A DNA stretch of 27,283 nt from Trichosphaerium sp. ATCC 40318 (Eukaryota; Discosea; Flabellinia; Trichosidae), in the NCBI GenBank assembly GCA_038496445.1, contig JALMLS010000543.1, positions 1-27,283 of the forward strand, written 5' to 3'. Positions 1 to 10,351 of this stretch are shown here, piece by piece (the first letter of the stretch is position 1; every line of letters begins with the position of its first letter). A program made the position numbers and the translations under genes. The notes beneath the pieces were generated by a model, which was not told the DNA's origin, did no database searches, and saw only the letters and a list, made by a program, of their open reading frames with translations.

Positions 1-1749
1 TTATAGGCGTACCTGAGGACTATGATGGTATTGACGTTGTGGACGAGAAGTCTTGTAGTCAAATTAATGTGTTTCTGTATAACTACAGAGAGTATTTAAT
101 GCCTCAGGACGTTATTGAGCATATATCAAAGACGCTGAGTAAACATGATGATCCTACCGTTGGAAAACGGATTTTTAGCTTCCTTCACGAATGGGTGACG
201 AATTTCTTTTTTGATTTTAAGGTACTCGGGTCAAATCTTTTCTTTGGCTTACGCGAAGTTGTGATGCCTTTAGTTTGACACTCTTTTATAGGAAGATCCT
301 GACCTCACAGCGAGATACCAGTACTTTCTTATGTTCCAATATAAGAAGGCTGTTCCTCAAATGGCAGAACGTCTTCAAACTCATCTTACTAAGAAAGTAC
401 GATCTTGAAGTCTGCTGCGCTCTTTTAAATATGCTTTGGGCTCATTTTGTTGTTTTTGTAGATTCGTAGTACTATGATTAAGATGACTAAATCAATGTCT
501 CTTACATCTAGTGTTTCTCACACACAAAAGACTCACTCTTGGAAGAGAAAGAAGATTTTAGACATGGACCCAAAAGATATTGCGGAGCAGATCACAGTGT
601 GCCAAGTTAATTTGTACAAGGTAACTAAAATGATTGTATTGTGTTTGGAGCATTTAGCGTAACAGCAACAAAAAAGTCAAGTTAGCGCGTAGCGGTACTT
701 ACTTTGTGGTAGAAAATTGCAGCGTTGGAATTGCTTGACCGTGCTTGGTTAAAAGAAGAAACCAAGTCTAAGAATAGCCCCAACCTTTTGGAGTTTATTG
801 CACTTGGGAATCATATTACACAACTGTTTACAAGTTTATTGCTTCAAAAGGATAGCAGTGAGAGGAAACGTGCAAAGACTGTCGAAAAGTTCATTGATAT
901 AACGCAGGTACGGATGGACGACCAAAAATGTCGAGTTTTTTTTTTGTCAGTTCGGAATTTTTTTTTGTAGTGTTAACTTCCTTTAGGAACTTGTTGCACT
1001 GAACAACTTTGATGGTGCTATGAGCTTTGTTTTTGTTCTTACTTCAGTTGCTGTTTGGAGGCTACACAAGACATGGGCTGTACGTTTAGTGCTGAAACAA
1101 CAACAAAAAAATCCAAACGTTGATTGTTTTTTTTCTGAGAAAAAGATAGAAGTTTCATTTTTTTCTTATTCTCTTGTTTTAGCGTGTTTCTGTTCAGAGA
1201 CAACAGCTCTTTATTGGTTTTATGGATTTATTTGATTTATCTCAAAACTATAAAAACTATAGAACCGCATTATCTAACACTAAAGGTCCTTGTTTACCTT
1301 ATATGGGCTCAGTTCTTGTTGACTTGAAAATGATTGCTGAAGCTTTTAAAAGAAACAATTGCCCTAATAAATGTTATGATATTGTTAAAGAGAACTTTCA
1401 TCGATGGACAATGATAACAAAGGTGCTTTCGAGTACGCTACGGTTTAATGAAGAGAAGACATATAAAATCAACTCAAAATCAAGCTTCTTGATCATCTTG
1501 ACGGCTTCAAGGTATGAAACACATTTTTTCTTCTTTTTTTCTTCTTTTTTTTGAAGTTTATTTGGCTCTGCAGAGACTTACTATTTGATTAGAGGTATGG
1601 ATACACAAGCGGCTATGGTACGCTCAAAAGACCTTGAGCCAAAGAGAGAAAAGAATGGAGCTTATCGTCCTGGTCAAGGAGGACCTCCTGTGGCTTTTGA
1701 AGCACTTAAAATGGAGTATGCTCAACAGATAGAACACAAGCAATTGTGA
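1..1749 (+). CDS. RasGEF (CDC25-homology) protein, 5' end outside window
   Basis: Guanine-nucleotide exchange factor for Ras-like GTPases. Exons I can join: 3-221, 292-396, 462-620, 713-907, 987-1079, 1183-about 1422, then a C-terminal part ending with 1576-1749 (TGA). The first exon holds the end of a RasGEF-N region (FLHEWVTNFFFDF). The catalytic domain starts near DMDPKDIAEQIT and runs through ELLDRAW, KTVEKFIDI, ELVALNNFDGAM and NYKNYRTAL, which are the usual RasGEF helices in the right order. The exon 3/4 join uses the weak acceptor GTGGTAG at 711-712, giving LYK-KIAALELLDRAW. Donors are gtactc, gtacga, gtaact, gtacgg, gtacgt and gtatga. The join around 1423-1511 is uncertain: reading straight on gives a different frame from the last exon, and an intron at 1423-1484 repairs it. 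The basic tail after the domain is not recognised. Family call is secure; exon borders are partly inferred. Confidence 0.85.
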
Positions 1750-1764
1750 GATTGTAACATATGT

Positions 1765-1996
1765 ACATAAAGTAGAAAGTCAAAGGTCCTGTATATTTGT
1801 TTGTTTATTAATGAATGAGATTGTGAGTTCCGCACAGCCATTTGGGAATACCTTCATCTGTGATGATGTATTTGCAGCGTCTATTGTATGAACACCAGAA
1901 ACAATTTTAATGCCTTCATCTGTTACAGCAGTGTAATCAAGGAAAATAGTATGAACGCCTTTCAACGCTTTAACACCGACATCAGTTACTTAAGTG
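1765..1996 (-). pseudogene. Decayed LRR fragment related to the F-box/LRR gene at 3903-4586
   Basis: On the minus strand an open stretch carries GVHTIFLDYTAVTDEG and IVSGVHTIDA, the same leucine-rich repeat style (xTDEGxKxLxGVHxI) as the intact gene 2 kb away. An in-frame TAA stands directly upstream of the first recognisable repeat unit, and the sequence runs out of repeats into an unrelated tail. No F-box part is seen. I read it as the remains of a duplicated copy. It could be a terminal exon of a longer LRR gene, but I find no supporting splice context. Confidence 0.6.
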
Positions 1997-2088
1997 GAAT
2001 TTTGTTGGCAACATATTAGGATATTACGTACTAAACTGAGCATTGTTTAGGTAAAGTATTGTGAAAGTAAGATCTTGTCAACTACGTT

Positions 2089-3099
2089 TTATTCAAGTTT
2101 TACTACAGCTTTGTTTGGTCTTGTAGAAGTATTTTTTGGAAAGATGTAGGTTATGTAACGTTCAGTGCCGACATAGCAAACGATAAGAGACATCCAAAAG
2201 GAAAGACCAAAAACAATGTCCCAGTTTCTCAAACCTGGATGCTAGCACATCTCGTTAGTAATCTTGTTTTAACATACCTAGTGTACCTCATCCATATTAA
2301 CAAATATTGGTATCAAGATGGCAGGTCTTTGCATTATGGAGAAGAGGATGCAACCCAAAGACCTTAAATTCCACATGTAATGAGATGAAAACCGTTTGTT
2401 TGTTGCTGCAATGTAGGCCTTTGTCATGCAGTAAAAATACCTGACTGCAACTATAATAGACGTAATAGGTATGTGAGCATCGTGTTCAGTATTTAAAGCT
2501 AGCATAACACCAGTGACGCATAAGAAAGCACCGATAAAGTAGTAAAGAACTGGAATAAGTTAAGGCAAAACATTGGCAATAAATATGAAAGGAAACAGAA
2601 GAAAAAAAAGCGGGAGGATACAACCACATAATCTGTGGAATGTGGGGTACTTCTGTCGAACACGTTTTGAGAATTGAAAAAGTGCAATCACGCCTTTTTG
2701 AGAAAATATTAAAAATGAATCACGTGATACGTTAGCAAAACTCACCAAAGATTGTTCCAAAATGGATATGAGGGTCTATGATATACTTTGATGACGTTTC
2801 ATGGTAGTTTATTCTCTCCTTTGCTACACGTTCCAAATACCTACAAAATCGAAGTTAAAACGTCACATGGGCGTAAAAATCACGTGCTGATCTGATATGT
2901 TGTGTCCCAAACCCTTTAACAATGGCTACACTTAGATTAGATAAAAAACGTCTTTAGCTCTCAAGCTTATTGTTTTTATTACCTCAAATGGTTGTAGAAC
3001 CATGTTTGGGTTGCCGATCGCGAAACGGTAAGAGTTTGACAATGTCCATAAACAGTGTACAGCCAATCCAACTGAAGTCAGTACATACAGCACCTTCAT
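2089..3099 (-). CDS. DUF2306-like multipass membrane protein
   Basis: Five exons on the minus strand: 3099-2983, 2818-2746, 2693-2625, 2549-2287, 2241-2089. They join in frame to a 224-residue protein. Residues 1-20 are a hydrophobic N-terminus starting MKVLYVLTSVGLAV. Later parts read DPHIHFGTIFG, YPTFHRL, LYYFIGAFLCVTGVMLAL, FSSHYMWNLRSLG and FGLSFWMSLIVCYVG. The H-x-x-x-G segment followed by R...HR and then (F/S)xxHxxWxxR matches the pattern of the DUF2306 predicted membrane family. Its function is not established. Introns are unusual: donors GTAATA, GTGAGT, GTTGTA and GTACAC; acceptors AAAG, AAAAAG, CCAG and CTAG. Two introns contain CACGTG. The first acceptor (AAAG at about 2819) is inferred from frame only. 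Family assignment is by recalled motif, not a search. Confidence 0.7.
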
Positions 3100-3902
3100 G
3101 GCTAATGTTTCGGGGTCGAGTTTTTATGGATTGACATCAGGTCTACCATTTTCACACTTGACTTTACTGAGCTTGTACTACGTGATTTTATCAATGCTTA
3201 TTACTTTACCAAGCTTCTGTCATCCTTCTTGTCGTGGTGTCATGCATCTTTTTGTATAGGGCTTGTTGTTGCGCCAAGAGGCCTTACTTTTCAGGTTACA
3301 AGCCGGTTACCTTGACTTCTTAACAACTATGATTCAGTAAAATAATGTGCTGAACAGCGTTGGACATAAACTGTTTAACGAAAATCAACTCAATAAAAGT
3401 ACTGCGAATTGCCATAACCGGTTAAGTAGAAACCGTTTGCTTAGAGCTCTAGTTTCGCCACTCCTTGTATTCCTTCTTTTTTGTATTTAACATATCAGGC
3501 TCCAATTTTATTGCCTCCTTGAATTCACCTAGTGGCCATTATACCATTCCTTGCACTCTCTGTACACCATTTACAAAAGACTATATCTCAAGAGGAAATG
3601 TAGTAGGTGTTTAAAATATGTTGTTTGTCTGTAGTACTTGTTAATTTTAATGGACTATGACTGTAGTTATGTATGGTAGGGGCTTTTTATAGTAATAACT
3701 AGTGTTTATTGCTTAAGTTTGGTATCTATTCAATAAGATAGGTTGAGTTAGAGATTTTGACCTTCAAAATTCTATCAACAGAGATTTCCAGATTAAATTA
3801 ACTTTGTAACTTCAAATACACTGGCGTCATTGCTATTTTTGTGGGGGGATAGTATTTATACCTTAATGAGCCTACGGCCCTTCTTCTTTTACTTGTACAC
3901 AA
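3100..3902. other. Intergenic stretch without a recognisable gene
   Basis: About 800 bp between the start of the DUF2306-like gene and the stop of the F-box/LRR gene. I found no long frame, no convincing exon with splice signals and no RNA gene. The part next to 3099 should hold the DUF2306-like promoter, and the part next to 3902 the 3' end of the LRR gene. Near-palindromic short segments occur (for example aaccggtta around 3417-3425) but nothing extended. Confidence 0.5.
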
Positions 3903-4586
3903 CTAGTAGCCTACTAATGCATTGACACCTTCATCTGTTATCAGTTCACAGCCATGAAAGTGAATAGAGTGTGCACCCTCCAATTCTTTTAGACCCTCAT
4001 CTGTTATTGAGTTGCATTCCTCAACATAGATTGTGTGTACACCTGCAAATGCCCTCAAACTTTCATCTGTTATTGTTGTAGCTGATAAATCAATCTCATG
4101 TACACCTGCCAATAGCTTCACACCTTCATCTGTTACATTTGTACCTGATAAATCAATGTACTGTACGCCTGCTAACACCTTGATGCCCTCATCTGTTATT
4201 AAGTCAAATTCTGGCAAGATAATTGTGCGCACGCCTCCCAACACCTTCAAGCCTTCATCAGTTACATTTGTACCCGATAAATCAATCTCATGTACACCTG
4301 CCAAGTACTTCACACAGTCGTCCGTCATTTGTAGCCAATGGCTCAATTCAATCGTTGTATTCCGAAGTAATGGACTACCAGCAAGGATCTTTGCTTCTTT
4401 TTCTCTTCTAATACGCATTCTACCATATCCAATGTGTTTGTGGATAATTTCATGTAACACGTGGCATGTTTGCCCTGCGCGAAGTGTATACCTCCCTTGT
4501 TTGAGAATATGCACTAGCATTTCAGTTGGAAGTGAAATAAGGTCTATTACCTCCTTGTTCGGATAGATGCTGTCTTTTTTATTCAT
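3903..4586 (-). CDS. F-box/leucine-rich-repeat protein
   Basis: Intronless 227-residue protein from ATG at 4586. Residues 14-50 (IDLISLPTEMLVHILKQGRY and following) look like an F-box, the Skp1-binding part of SCF ubiquitin ligases. From about residue 85 to the end come roughly seven short leucine-rich repeats of 21-24 residues, each with TDEG(L/V/I)KxLAGVHxIDLS. F-box/LRR proteins select substrates for ubiquitination; whether this one does is inference. The repeats are very alike, which suggests recent internal duplication. A broken relative lies at 1765-1996 on the same strand. It is the only clearly single-exon gene in the window, which fits a gene family that multiplies by local copying or retroposition. 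Confidence 0.85.
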   Translation of the reverse strand: MNKKDSIYPNKEVIDLISLPTEMLVHILKQGRYTLRAGQTCHVLHEIIHKHIGYGRMRIRREKEAKILAGSPLLRNTTIELSHWLQMTDDCVKYLAGVHEIDLSGTNVTDEGLKVLGGVRTIILPEFDLITDEGIKVLAGVQYIDLSGTNVTDEGVKLLAGVHEIDLSATTITDESLRAFAGVHTIYVEECNSITDEGLKELEGAHSIHFHGCELITDEGVNALVGY

Positions 4587-4707
4587 TTTGCTACGATGAT
4601 CGGACTCTAAAACAGTTTGTCATGTTAGTTCAATTAGAAAAGTCTCTAATAATATACTTTGTGCCAGAATTGATACAACCTTCGTTTTTGTAGTATTTTT
4701 TTTTGGT

Positions 4708-4957
4708 CAACGAAAGTACCATTCCTCTCGATCCGGCTACACCAGTTAGTATGTCTCAAAAACGAAATAATCACGTGGAACGCTAGAAAGACGGTTGTAA
4801 AGTTACGATGATGCTGATGGCGACTGTAACAGACACCACAAAAACGTGACACGTGATTTTTAGATGGTTACCTTTACGAAACTTGCCCAAGTGATTATTT
4901 CGTTTTTGAGACATACTAACTGGTGTAGCCGGATTGAGAGGAATGGTACTTTCGTTG
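4708..4957. repeat. 67-bp near-perfect inverted repeat with 116-bp spacer
   Basis: Arm 4708-4774 is the reverse complement of 4891-4957 with one mismatch (gatcc against ggatt, near 4731 and 4933). The spacer 4775-4890 is not palindromic and holds one CACGTG (4850-4855); another CACGTG starts at the inner edge of the left arm (4772-4777). Transcribed, the element would form a long hairpin. It sits between the F-box/LRR gene and the thioredoxin-like gene with no gene inside. It resembles a foldback or MITE-like element, but I see no clear target-site duplication. It could also be a small-RNA precursor or a relic of an inverted duplication. Confidence 0.9.
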
Positions 4958-5342
4958 AGCAGCATCAAAAGCAGTTTTTACTTTTTTTATAAGTCTGCAG
5001 AACGGTAGTTTCCTTGGCTCGTGCCATTAGACCCAAGGTCAGTTTCGCAAGGTATTTCGTCAATCCACTTGAATAAACAAGTACCACTCTTATCAAAAGA
5101 ATGCTCACTTTGTAAATATACCCAAGTTGTATTATGTCGTCTTAGCCATTTACGCTGTGACTGCACCGGTGACATTTATTGTATGAACTTTGACATGCAA
5201 ACATACTAATTAGAAGTGCTGTTATTCAAACTCGAACACAAAGGTTACAGCAATCAGATAATGATAAAAATGCTTAGTTTATTTTGAGCATGAAAAGCCA
5301 AGAACAGATGCTTTATTAATTCAAAAACAATTTACAACAAGT
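4958..5342. other. Intergenic stretch without a recognisable gene
   Basis: Between the inverted repeat and the end of the thioredoxin-like gene. Short open frames occur on both strands around 4987-5209, but none shows family motifs or splice context. AT-rich sequence before 5343 should hold the polyadenylation region of the minus-strand gene. Confidence 0.4.
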
Positions 5343-6383
5343 TTAAAAGTCAGGTAGTGCAGGCCCAAAAGAAAGGGATTTATGCACATCCTTCATGGCA
5401 AGTTGTTGGTCTAGTTGTCGAGGAGCAAGCCCATCACTTCGGTTGTGCTATTAAACATAGTGAGTATTGCAAACAACATTGCTTACCAAGTAAGCCACAA
5501 TTAGCTATGTCTATAACATCGTCATCGGTAGTATTAGCTGCTTTTAATTGCTTCAATAAATCACTACAATTTCTAAACCACTCAAAGCCTTCTGCGAATC
5601 CCTACCACGACAATCACTATTTCACGTTTTTTGAGAACAGTTTTACGTACTTGCTTTGTCAGTTTCCCTATATCCTTCATACCACCCCATATGTCCGGAT
5701 TGGAATTTCGCTTCCATTTGTTTTACAAGCTCAAATTTCGCCATACACTTTATAACCCAAGCGTCAAAAGCAGCATAGGAAAGTTGCATCTCCATCTTTT
5801 TTTGAAATCAACAAGATTAATTTATCACGTGACTTGGAGAAAAAAAAATAGGCGTACATTTTCGCGAACAGGATCGATAGTACCAAGTTTATACTTTCCA
5901 TCAGGTGACAGTAAGGAGATGCTAGCGAATCCTTTTTTAAAATGAGGGTGAATTTTTTGAATTCGACGAAACTCCTTAGTTGCTGATATATCATTAACAG
6001 GGAACATATGACTTCCATCTGATACATTAAGATCATAAGGTATAAATTCTCTATTTATACGACGAATAACACGTTCATCAGAGAGTAACCCGCTCCGCAG
6101 GATTCTACCTTTTTTCGAAATCAGCGCAACAAAAAAAAAAAAACACGTGTTTTTTGGCCTTACCTCCAAGTCAACAAACTCCCGTTTCTGGTTTTTCAAA
6201 GTAATCAACAACAATTTCCATAAAAATAGGTTTATTCTGAGCCATTGCAGCGTTTTTAACTTCACTTGCGTTTTTGTTCCAGTTTATACTTGTCCACCTT
6301 TGATATGGCTCATTTGATAATGTTGTACGTATATATGATGAAGTGGCATTATACTTATCCTTACAGACTTGTTGTCTAGCCAT
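5343..6383 (-). CDS. Thioredoxin-fold protein with AGR2/DUF255-like features
   Basis: Multi-exon minus-strand gene. Recognised exons: upstream to 6176 (or 6164), 6108-5858, 5795-5651, 5591-5487, 5447-5343 (TAA). The first exon has W-x-x-I-N-W...AMAQNKPIFMEIVVDY, the usual lead-in of thioredoxin-like folds (an 'nKPi' strand). Next come LLSDERVIRRINREFIPYDLN and LLSPDGKYKLGTIDP, matching the region after the active site. With donor GTTGAC at 6175 the active-site area reads GVC-RILRS, leaving one cysteine. With the stronger donor GTAAGG at 6163 an in-frame TGA is kept (GVC-TGA-LG-GRI). Two introns end in AAAAAAG, and two contain CACGTG. The last exon (DGLAPRQLDQQL) is clearly coding but is one base out of phase with the preceding donor. 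The start may be ATG 6383, or a mini-exon at 6573-6550 spliced with a GTACGG donor to 6434. Function is unknown beyond the fold. Confidence 0.65.
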
Positions 6384-6567
6384 TTTAAAACAAATACGAA
6401 TAGCAAATGAAATGTCATGAGTTTTCTCCCAAAACTGCCCAAAAGTTGCCGAAATATTTTTCACTTTGGTTGCCTTGTTAAAACGTTGAGTTGTATTTTT
6501 AATACGTTGACACCAAACGCTGTATAAACTACTACCAGAAGTTCCGTACTTGTGCTAATGTTGGCAC

Positions 6568-8666
6568 ATGCATTGGACAACACGAACTCTCACGCTAGTT
6601 TTATTCGCATTGTTGGAAAATATATTTAAAAACTGTCAAGGCAAGAATCAACCTGTTCATCACTTCATCGCCAAGAGCTGTGCGTTCTTTGTTGCTCACA
6701 AAACAAACACTACAATTGTTAAGCCAACTCCAATTCTATTCACTTCAAACGCTGTCATCATAGCAACCACTAAAAGAAACAACATACATTCCAGAATAAT
6801 TATAAATGTATTCCAGGGAACGCCAGTCGTTTTTGAAGTATTTGTGTGTTGTCACGTTTTTTACAGCAACAGTATGCACCAGTGGTATGTTTCGAAAAAC
6901 AAATTCCAAATACTGTTTTAACGCCAGAAGCTGACTTCTTTCTTTAGAAAAAGAAGGTAATCCACTCGGTATGGCAGCGCACTTTTCAGGTGATATGGGA
7001 GATGGCGGTATTCTTATTGAGGGCGAAGACTTCAGTAGCAACTCTATAATTTCAGTTGGCGCCTGGATAAACTTTGACAAGTTCGTTGCCTTTTATATTA
7101 ATAAGCCCTTTTCTATTCTAATGCGAGTAGAGACTGTTCTTTCGCGGATTGCTACCTACACACTATCTTTTCGACAATATCCTTTACAGGTCATGACAAT
7201 GGTAGTATGTTTAGCGTTGGTAATTTCTTCCCCTCACTATCCAAGCGGCAACTTGCGTTTGATACTTTCAACAATGGCTTTTGGGATCAATATCCTAACA
7301 CCTTCGATTCAACCATTCACCCACAAGTGCCTGCAAATGAATGGGTATGTAAGATTGTGAAGGAAATGTTCTGATCAATACACAGATTTATGTTTATTGT
7401 TCACGTGATGTAGCCAAAAATAAGATTTCACTAAAGACAATATCAAACAACACAGTAGTCAGAAGTGTATACGGCTTACATCCCCTCTCTCACTCAGACA
7501 AGGTACACAATCCCTTAAAATAGTTAGTACTAATGAGTCTTTAACAACAAAGGGATATTTCGTGATTGGTTGTCTACGTAATGGTACTGTAGCTCGATTT
7601 GGGTTCTCTGTAAGCTATTTGCTTTAAATCTATATATCTTATTGAACCACTGTTGTAGGGTGACATTGACAACTTGAGTATTTGGAACAAGTACTAACAA
7701 CAACCTTTTCACTATTTTGTAATTGTTTTAAAAAAGGGAGCTATCAGATGACGAGCTTCTTGAATTGGCATACTCTCCTAATACAATGAATCCTGATTTA
7801 CTTTACTTTTTTGACTTTGACAACGGATATGGTCCAGTTATTTCCACGAACAATGTTACTGTGTCTATAGTTGGCGCAAATGTTCAACAGCGAAATTCGT
7901 ACAACAGTTATTTTTATGTGGTCCTAATTCAGTTTAGTTCTCTTCAAATAGACTCGCCAAGTGCACCGCCTACTCCTCCTACCGGTATGAGTCCAACTGT
8001 AGTGCCAACAAAATCACCAACTAAAGCCCCAACAATTGCACCAATGAGTGGTCCTACAACCTTTGGGTTGCCACTAACTATTGAGATAAACGGAACAATT
8101 GCAATTAATGGAAGTTACGTACTCACAACAAACCACAAGGTCACTTTTCGTGAAGGAGGACGTGTCAACATTACAGGTATTGAAACACCACTCATACTTT
8201 CTCACATGTTTTAAATCAAGGTTGCTTTACTCCTTCTGGAACACTTGTTGTCCATACGGATGAGAAACAAGACACAGAACGCACTTTATTTGAGTACAGT
8301 TGTATTAATTCAACAGATGGATTCTCAGATATACTTTTTGTTCATAGTGATAGTTGTAAAAAAGTAGAAGGTTCAATCAAACAGACATCTTCAAAGTTCT
8401 CAGTTGCTATGAACATCAAAAACACGTGTTCAGATTGGTGGAAGTACTTGGTCATTGGCCTAGCTGTGTTGATCATACTATTGATCATTGTTGCAATGAT
8501 TATCGCATACTATGTACCAGTACGTTTAGATAGACAAAAAACAAATAGTCACCTTCGTAAACACTTATGTTTTATTGAACAGTCACTCAGAGCAAGAATA
8601 TTTCCTTTTGAAAAGAGACCAATATACGCAGGTGAAGCAATTCAGGCAGCAAAGGAAACAAAATAA
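6568..8666 (+). CDS. Type I membrane glycoprotein with a LamG/concanavalin-like domain
   Basis: Seven exons join in frame to 585 residues: 6568-6871, 6948-7080, 7131-7348, 7425-7609, 7659-7690, 7737-8176, 8221-8666. Residues 1-25 are a signal peptide (MHWTTRTLTLVLFALL). Residues about 85-305 show LamG features: MAAHFSGD, SVGAWINFD, HTIFS, VPANEW, KGYFVIG, and GDIDNLSIWNKELSDDELLEL, the typical closing strand. A Pro/Thr linker (PTKSPTKAPTIAP, about 366-398) follows. Then comes a beta-rich part with many N-x-T/S sites, a transmembrane helix (about 512-538, LAVLIILLIIVAMIIAYY) and a basic cytoplasmic tail of about 45 residues. LamG domains usually bind carbohydrate or protein ligands, so a cell-surface adhesion or receptor role is inferred. 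Donors vary (GTATGC, GTTCGT, GTAAGA, GTAAGC, GTACTA, GTATTG). Acceptors for exons 4 and 7 are weak (AATAAG, TCAAG) and chosen by frame. Remains of a relative lie just downstream. Confidence 0.8.
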
Positions 8667-9330
8667 AACTACACAGATGATTTATGTACAATGTTCTGCT
8701 AAATGAAGCGCGTTTTATCAATGTTTATTGTTGCCTTTTTACATGACCTATCTGCTGAAAATAAAAAATTGTTTAACTATTGTTCTCAGCCTGTTAAATA
8801 CCCTGGGTTTTCAACACTTAGCAAAATTGCTATGTGCCCGTGAAAGACCAAAAAAATCAGTAGGGACAGAACGCGTAACATGTTGCCGAATTTCAAGAAA
8901 AGCAGTCAATCTTCAAAAAAACACATGATTTCATTGCTCTTAAGTTTTGTTGTAGAGCAATACCAGTACTTGATTTCACTGATAGGTAAGAACCACGTTT
9001 GAGAGTCATACTTTTGCGTTTAGACGACTTTACTATTTCAAGTACGCTGCCAATACCACCGCACTAGTCACTTTTACCTACAAAGCCTTTTTAAATCCCA
9101 AAAACAACAACTTAAAAATAGCCAAGATTTCACTACTACTCTGCCTGATATGGTTGCTCATTTTTCGGACAGCTAGCATTCAAATACCAAGTTATGGTAG
9201 TATTCGTTAAGAAACGAAGACTTCAGTAGCGACTATAACAAGTGAGTTACTTGGGCTTTAACGGTTTTTGACAATTACTGCGGGAGATGCAAACCTCATA
9301 CATTAATCACACCATTTAATAGTTTTAAAA
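8667..9330 (+). pseudogene. Decayed remains of LamG-type gene(s)
   Basis: Around 9143-9240 the plus strand resembles exon 2 of the LamG gene: an ATG-GTT-GCT-CAT-TTT-TCG block (M-V-A-H-F-S, intact gene M-A-A-H-F-S), then gaagacttcagtagc shared exactly with 7025-7039. Stops and indels interrupt it. Near 8735-8790 the reading DLSAENKKLFNY resembles the end of a LamG domain (intact gene ELSDDELLEL), in a 40-codon frame from ATG 8720 that ends in TGA. The order (domain end first, domain start second) suggests pieces of more than one copy. No intact gene is visible. The similarity is read by eye and would need an alignment. Confidence 0.55.
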
Positions 9331-10351
9331 CAGTGTGTTTCGGACGTATACATCGCCTACACACGCGCTAGAATATAAACAAACCTTCGCTAGTGCTACA
9401 GTCGCTGCTCGCCCAACACTTTGATTTGAAATGAGGAGATAAAAGTTATGCCATTGCAAACAACATTGATAGAGAGGCAACCTTTTCCGGTGAACAGACG
9501 CATTCAATCGTATGCAAGGATTGAAATCACGCACAAAATACAATGTTATCACCTTCGGCAATAATGGGCATACAACATTAAATGCCCGAAACGATAGTCG
9601 AAACATTTTATAGCTTAGTCATCATTTGTATTAAATAAGGCTATGTCCCCAAAAAATAAAAATCACGTGTTAACAAAACAATGAAATACTACACTAAAAT
9701 CCACGTTCACAATTAATTTATCCAGTCGCGCTACCAAACTTGCGCTGGTGAATACACTGTGCTCTCCTTTTGTTGAGTCAGATACTTGAGTCTGTGGCAC
9801 TGGACCTCTAAAAGCAACAAAATTTATAACTGTAGTAGTCATATCATAACCATCAGCATTCATAAAGAAGGATTTGCACGTGATATTGGTATTTAAACAA
9901 TCTATACTTTTTTCACGTGAAGAACACAACTTTATTTACTTCACTAAAAAGAGTTCACAAAACACGAAATATCTCGAACAATATATTGTATATCATGTGA
10001 TTTTACAAAAAAACTACATTTCCCAATACGTAGTGTCTTGCTTCACTCATTGTTTACTATATTGATTTCTTCATATTTCTTTGGATAGAAAAATGGGTAA
10101 AGCGGGAAAAACTATTTCCTTAAAAAACAGGAAACAAAAGACAGCTTTAAGATATCAATAAAAAAAACAGTAACAAATACAGATTTTCTGAAAATGTACC
10201 AAGCGCTTGTAAGGCATCACGGTAGTTGTTGTGTTAACCTATTTTTTAAGTTTGTATTTCGGGATACTGTTTCTGAAAAAAACCATAATTGACTTCACCC
10301 AAAATTTGACCATTTGGCCCGAAAAACAATCAAATTAGGAAAACAATTGCA
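9331..10351. other. Stretch without a resolved gene; possible minus-strand exon at 9663-9890
   Basis: About 1 kb before the copper monooxygenase. A minus-strand open frame (about 9890 to 9663) reads NADGYDMTTTVINFVAF and SVFTSASLVARLDKLIVNVDF, which has a coding look but matches no family I know. CACGTG occurs at 9664, 9877 and 9914. On the plus strand, 9540-9609 reads NVITFGNNGHTTLNARN, possibly another decayed lectin-like piece. The rest is AT-rich, and the final 200 bp should hold the promoter of the next gene. Confidence 0.35.

Noticed and set aside
4033-4566. 177-codon plus-strand frame opposite the F-box/LRR gene
   Set aside because: Its repeated CTPAN text is only the antisense of the LRR repeats.
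4646-4968. Two overlapping minus-strand frames within the inverted repeat
   Set aside because: They read the same arm sequence in opposite senses and have no protein family features.
5357-5945. Plus-strand frames over the 3' part of the thioredoxin-like gene
   Set aside because: The minus strand there carries exons with matching splice sites and thioredoxin-like text; the plus frames look like shadows.
6745-7080. Long minus-strand frame opposite the LamG gene
   Set aside because: It is the mirror of LamG exons 1 and 2. The plus strand has a signal peptide, LamG motifs and consistent splicing; the minus frame has no family match.
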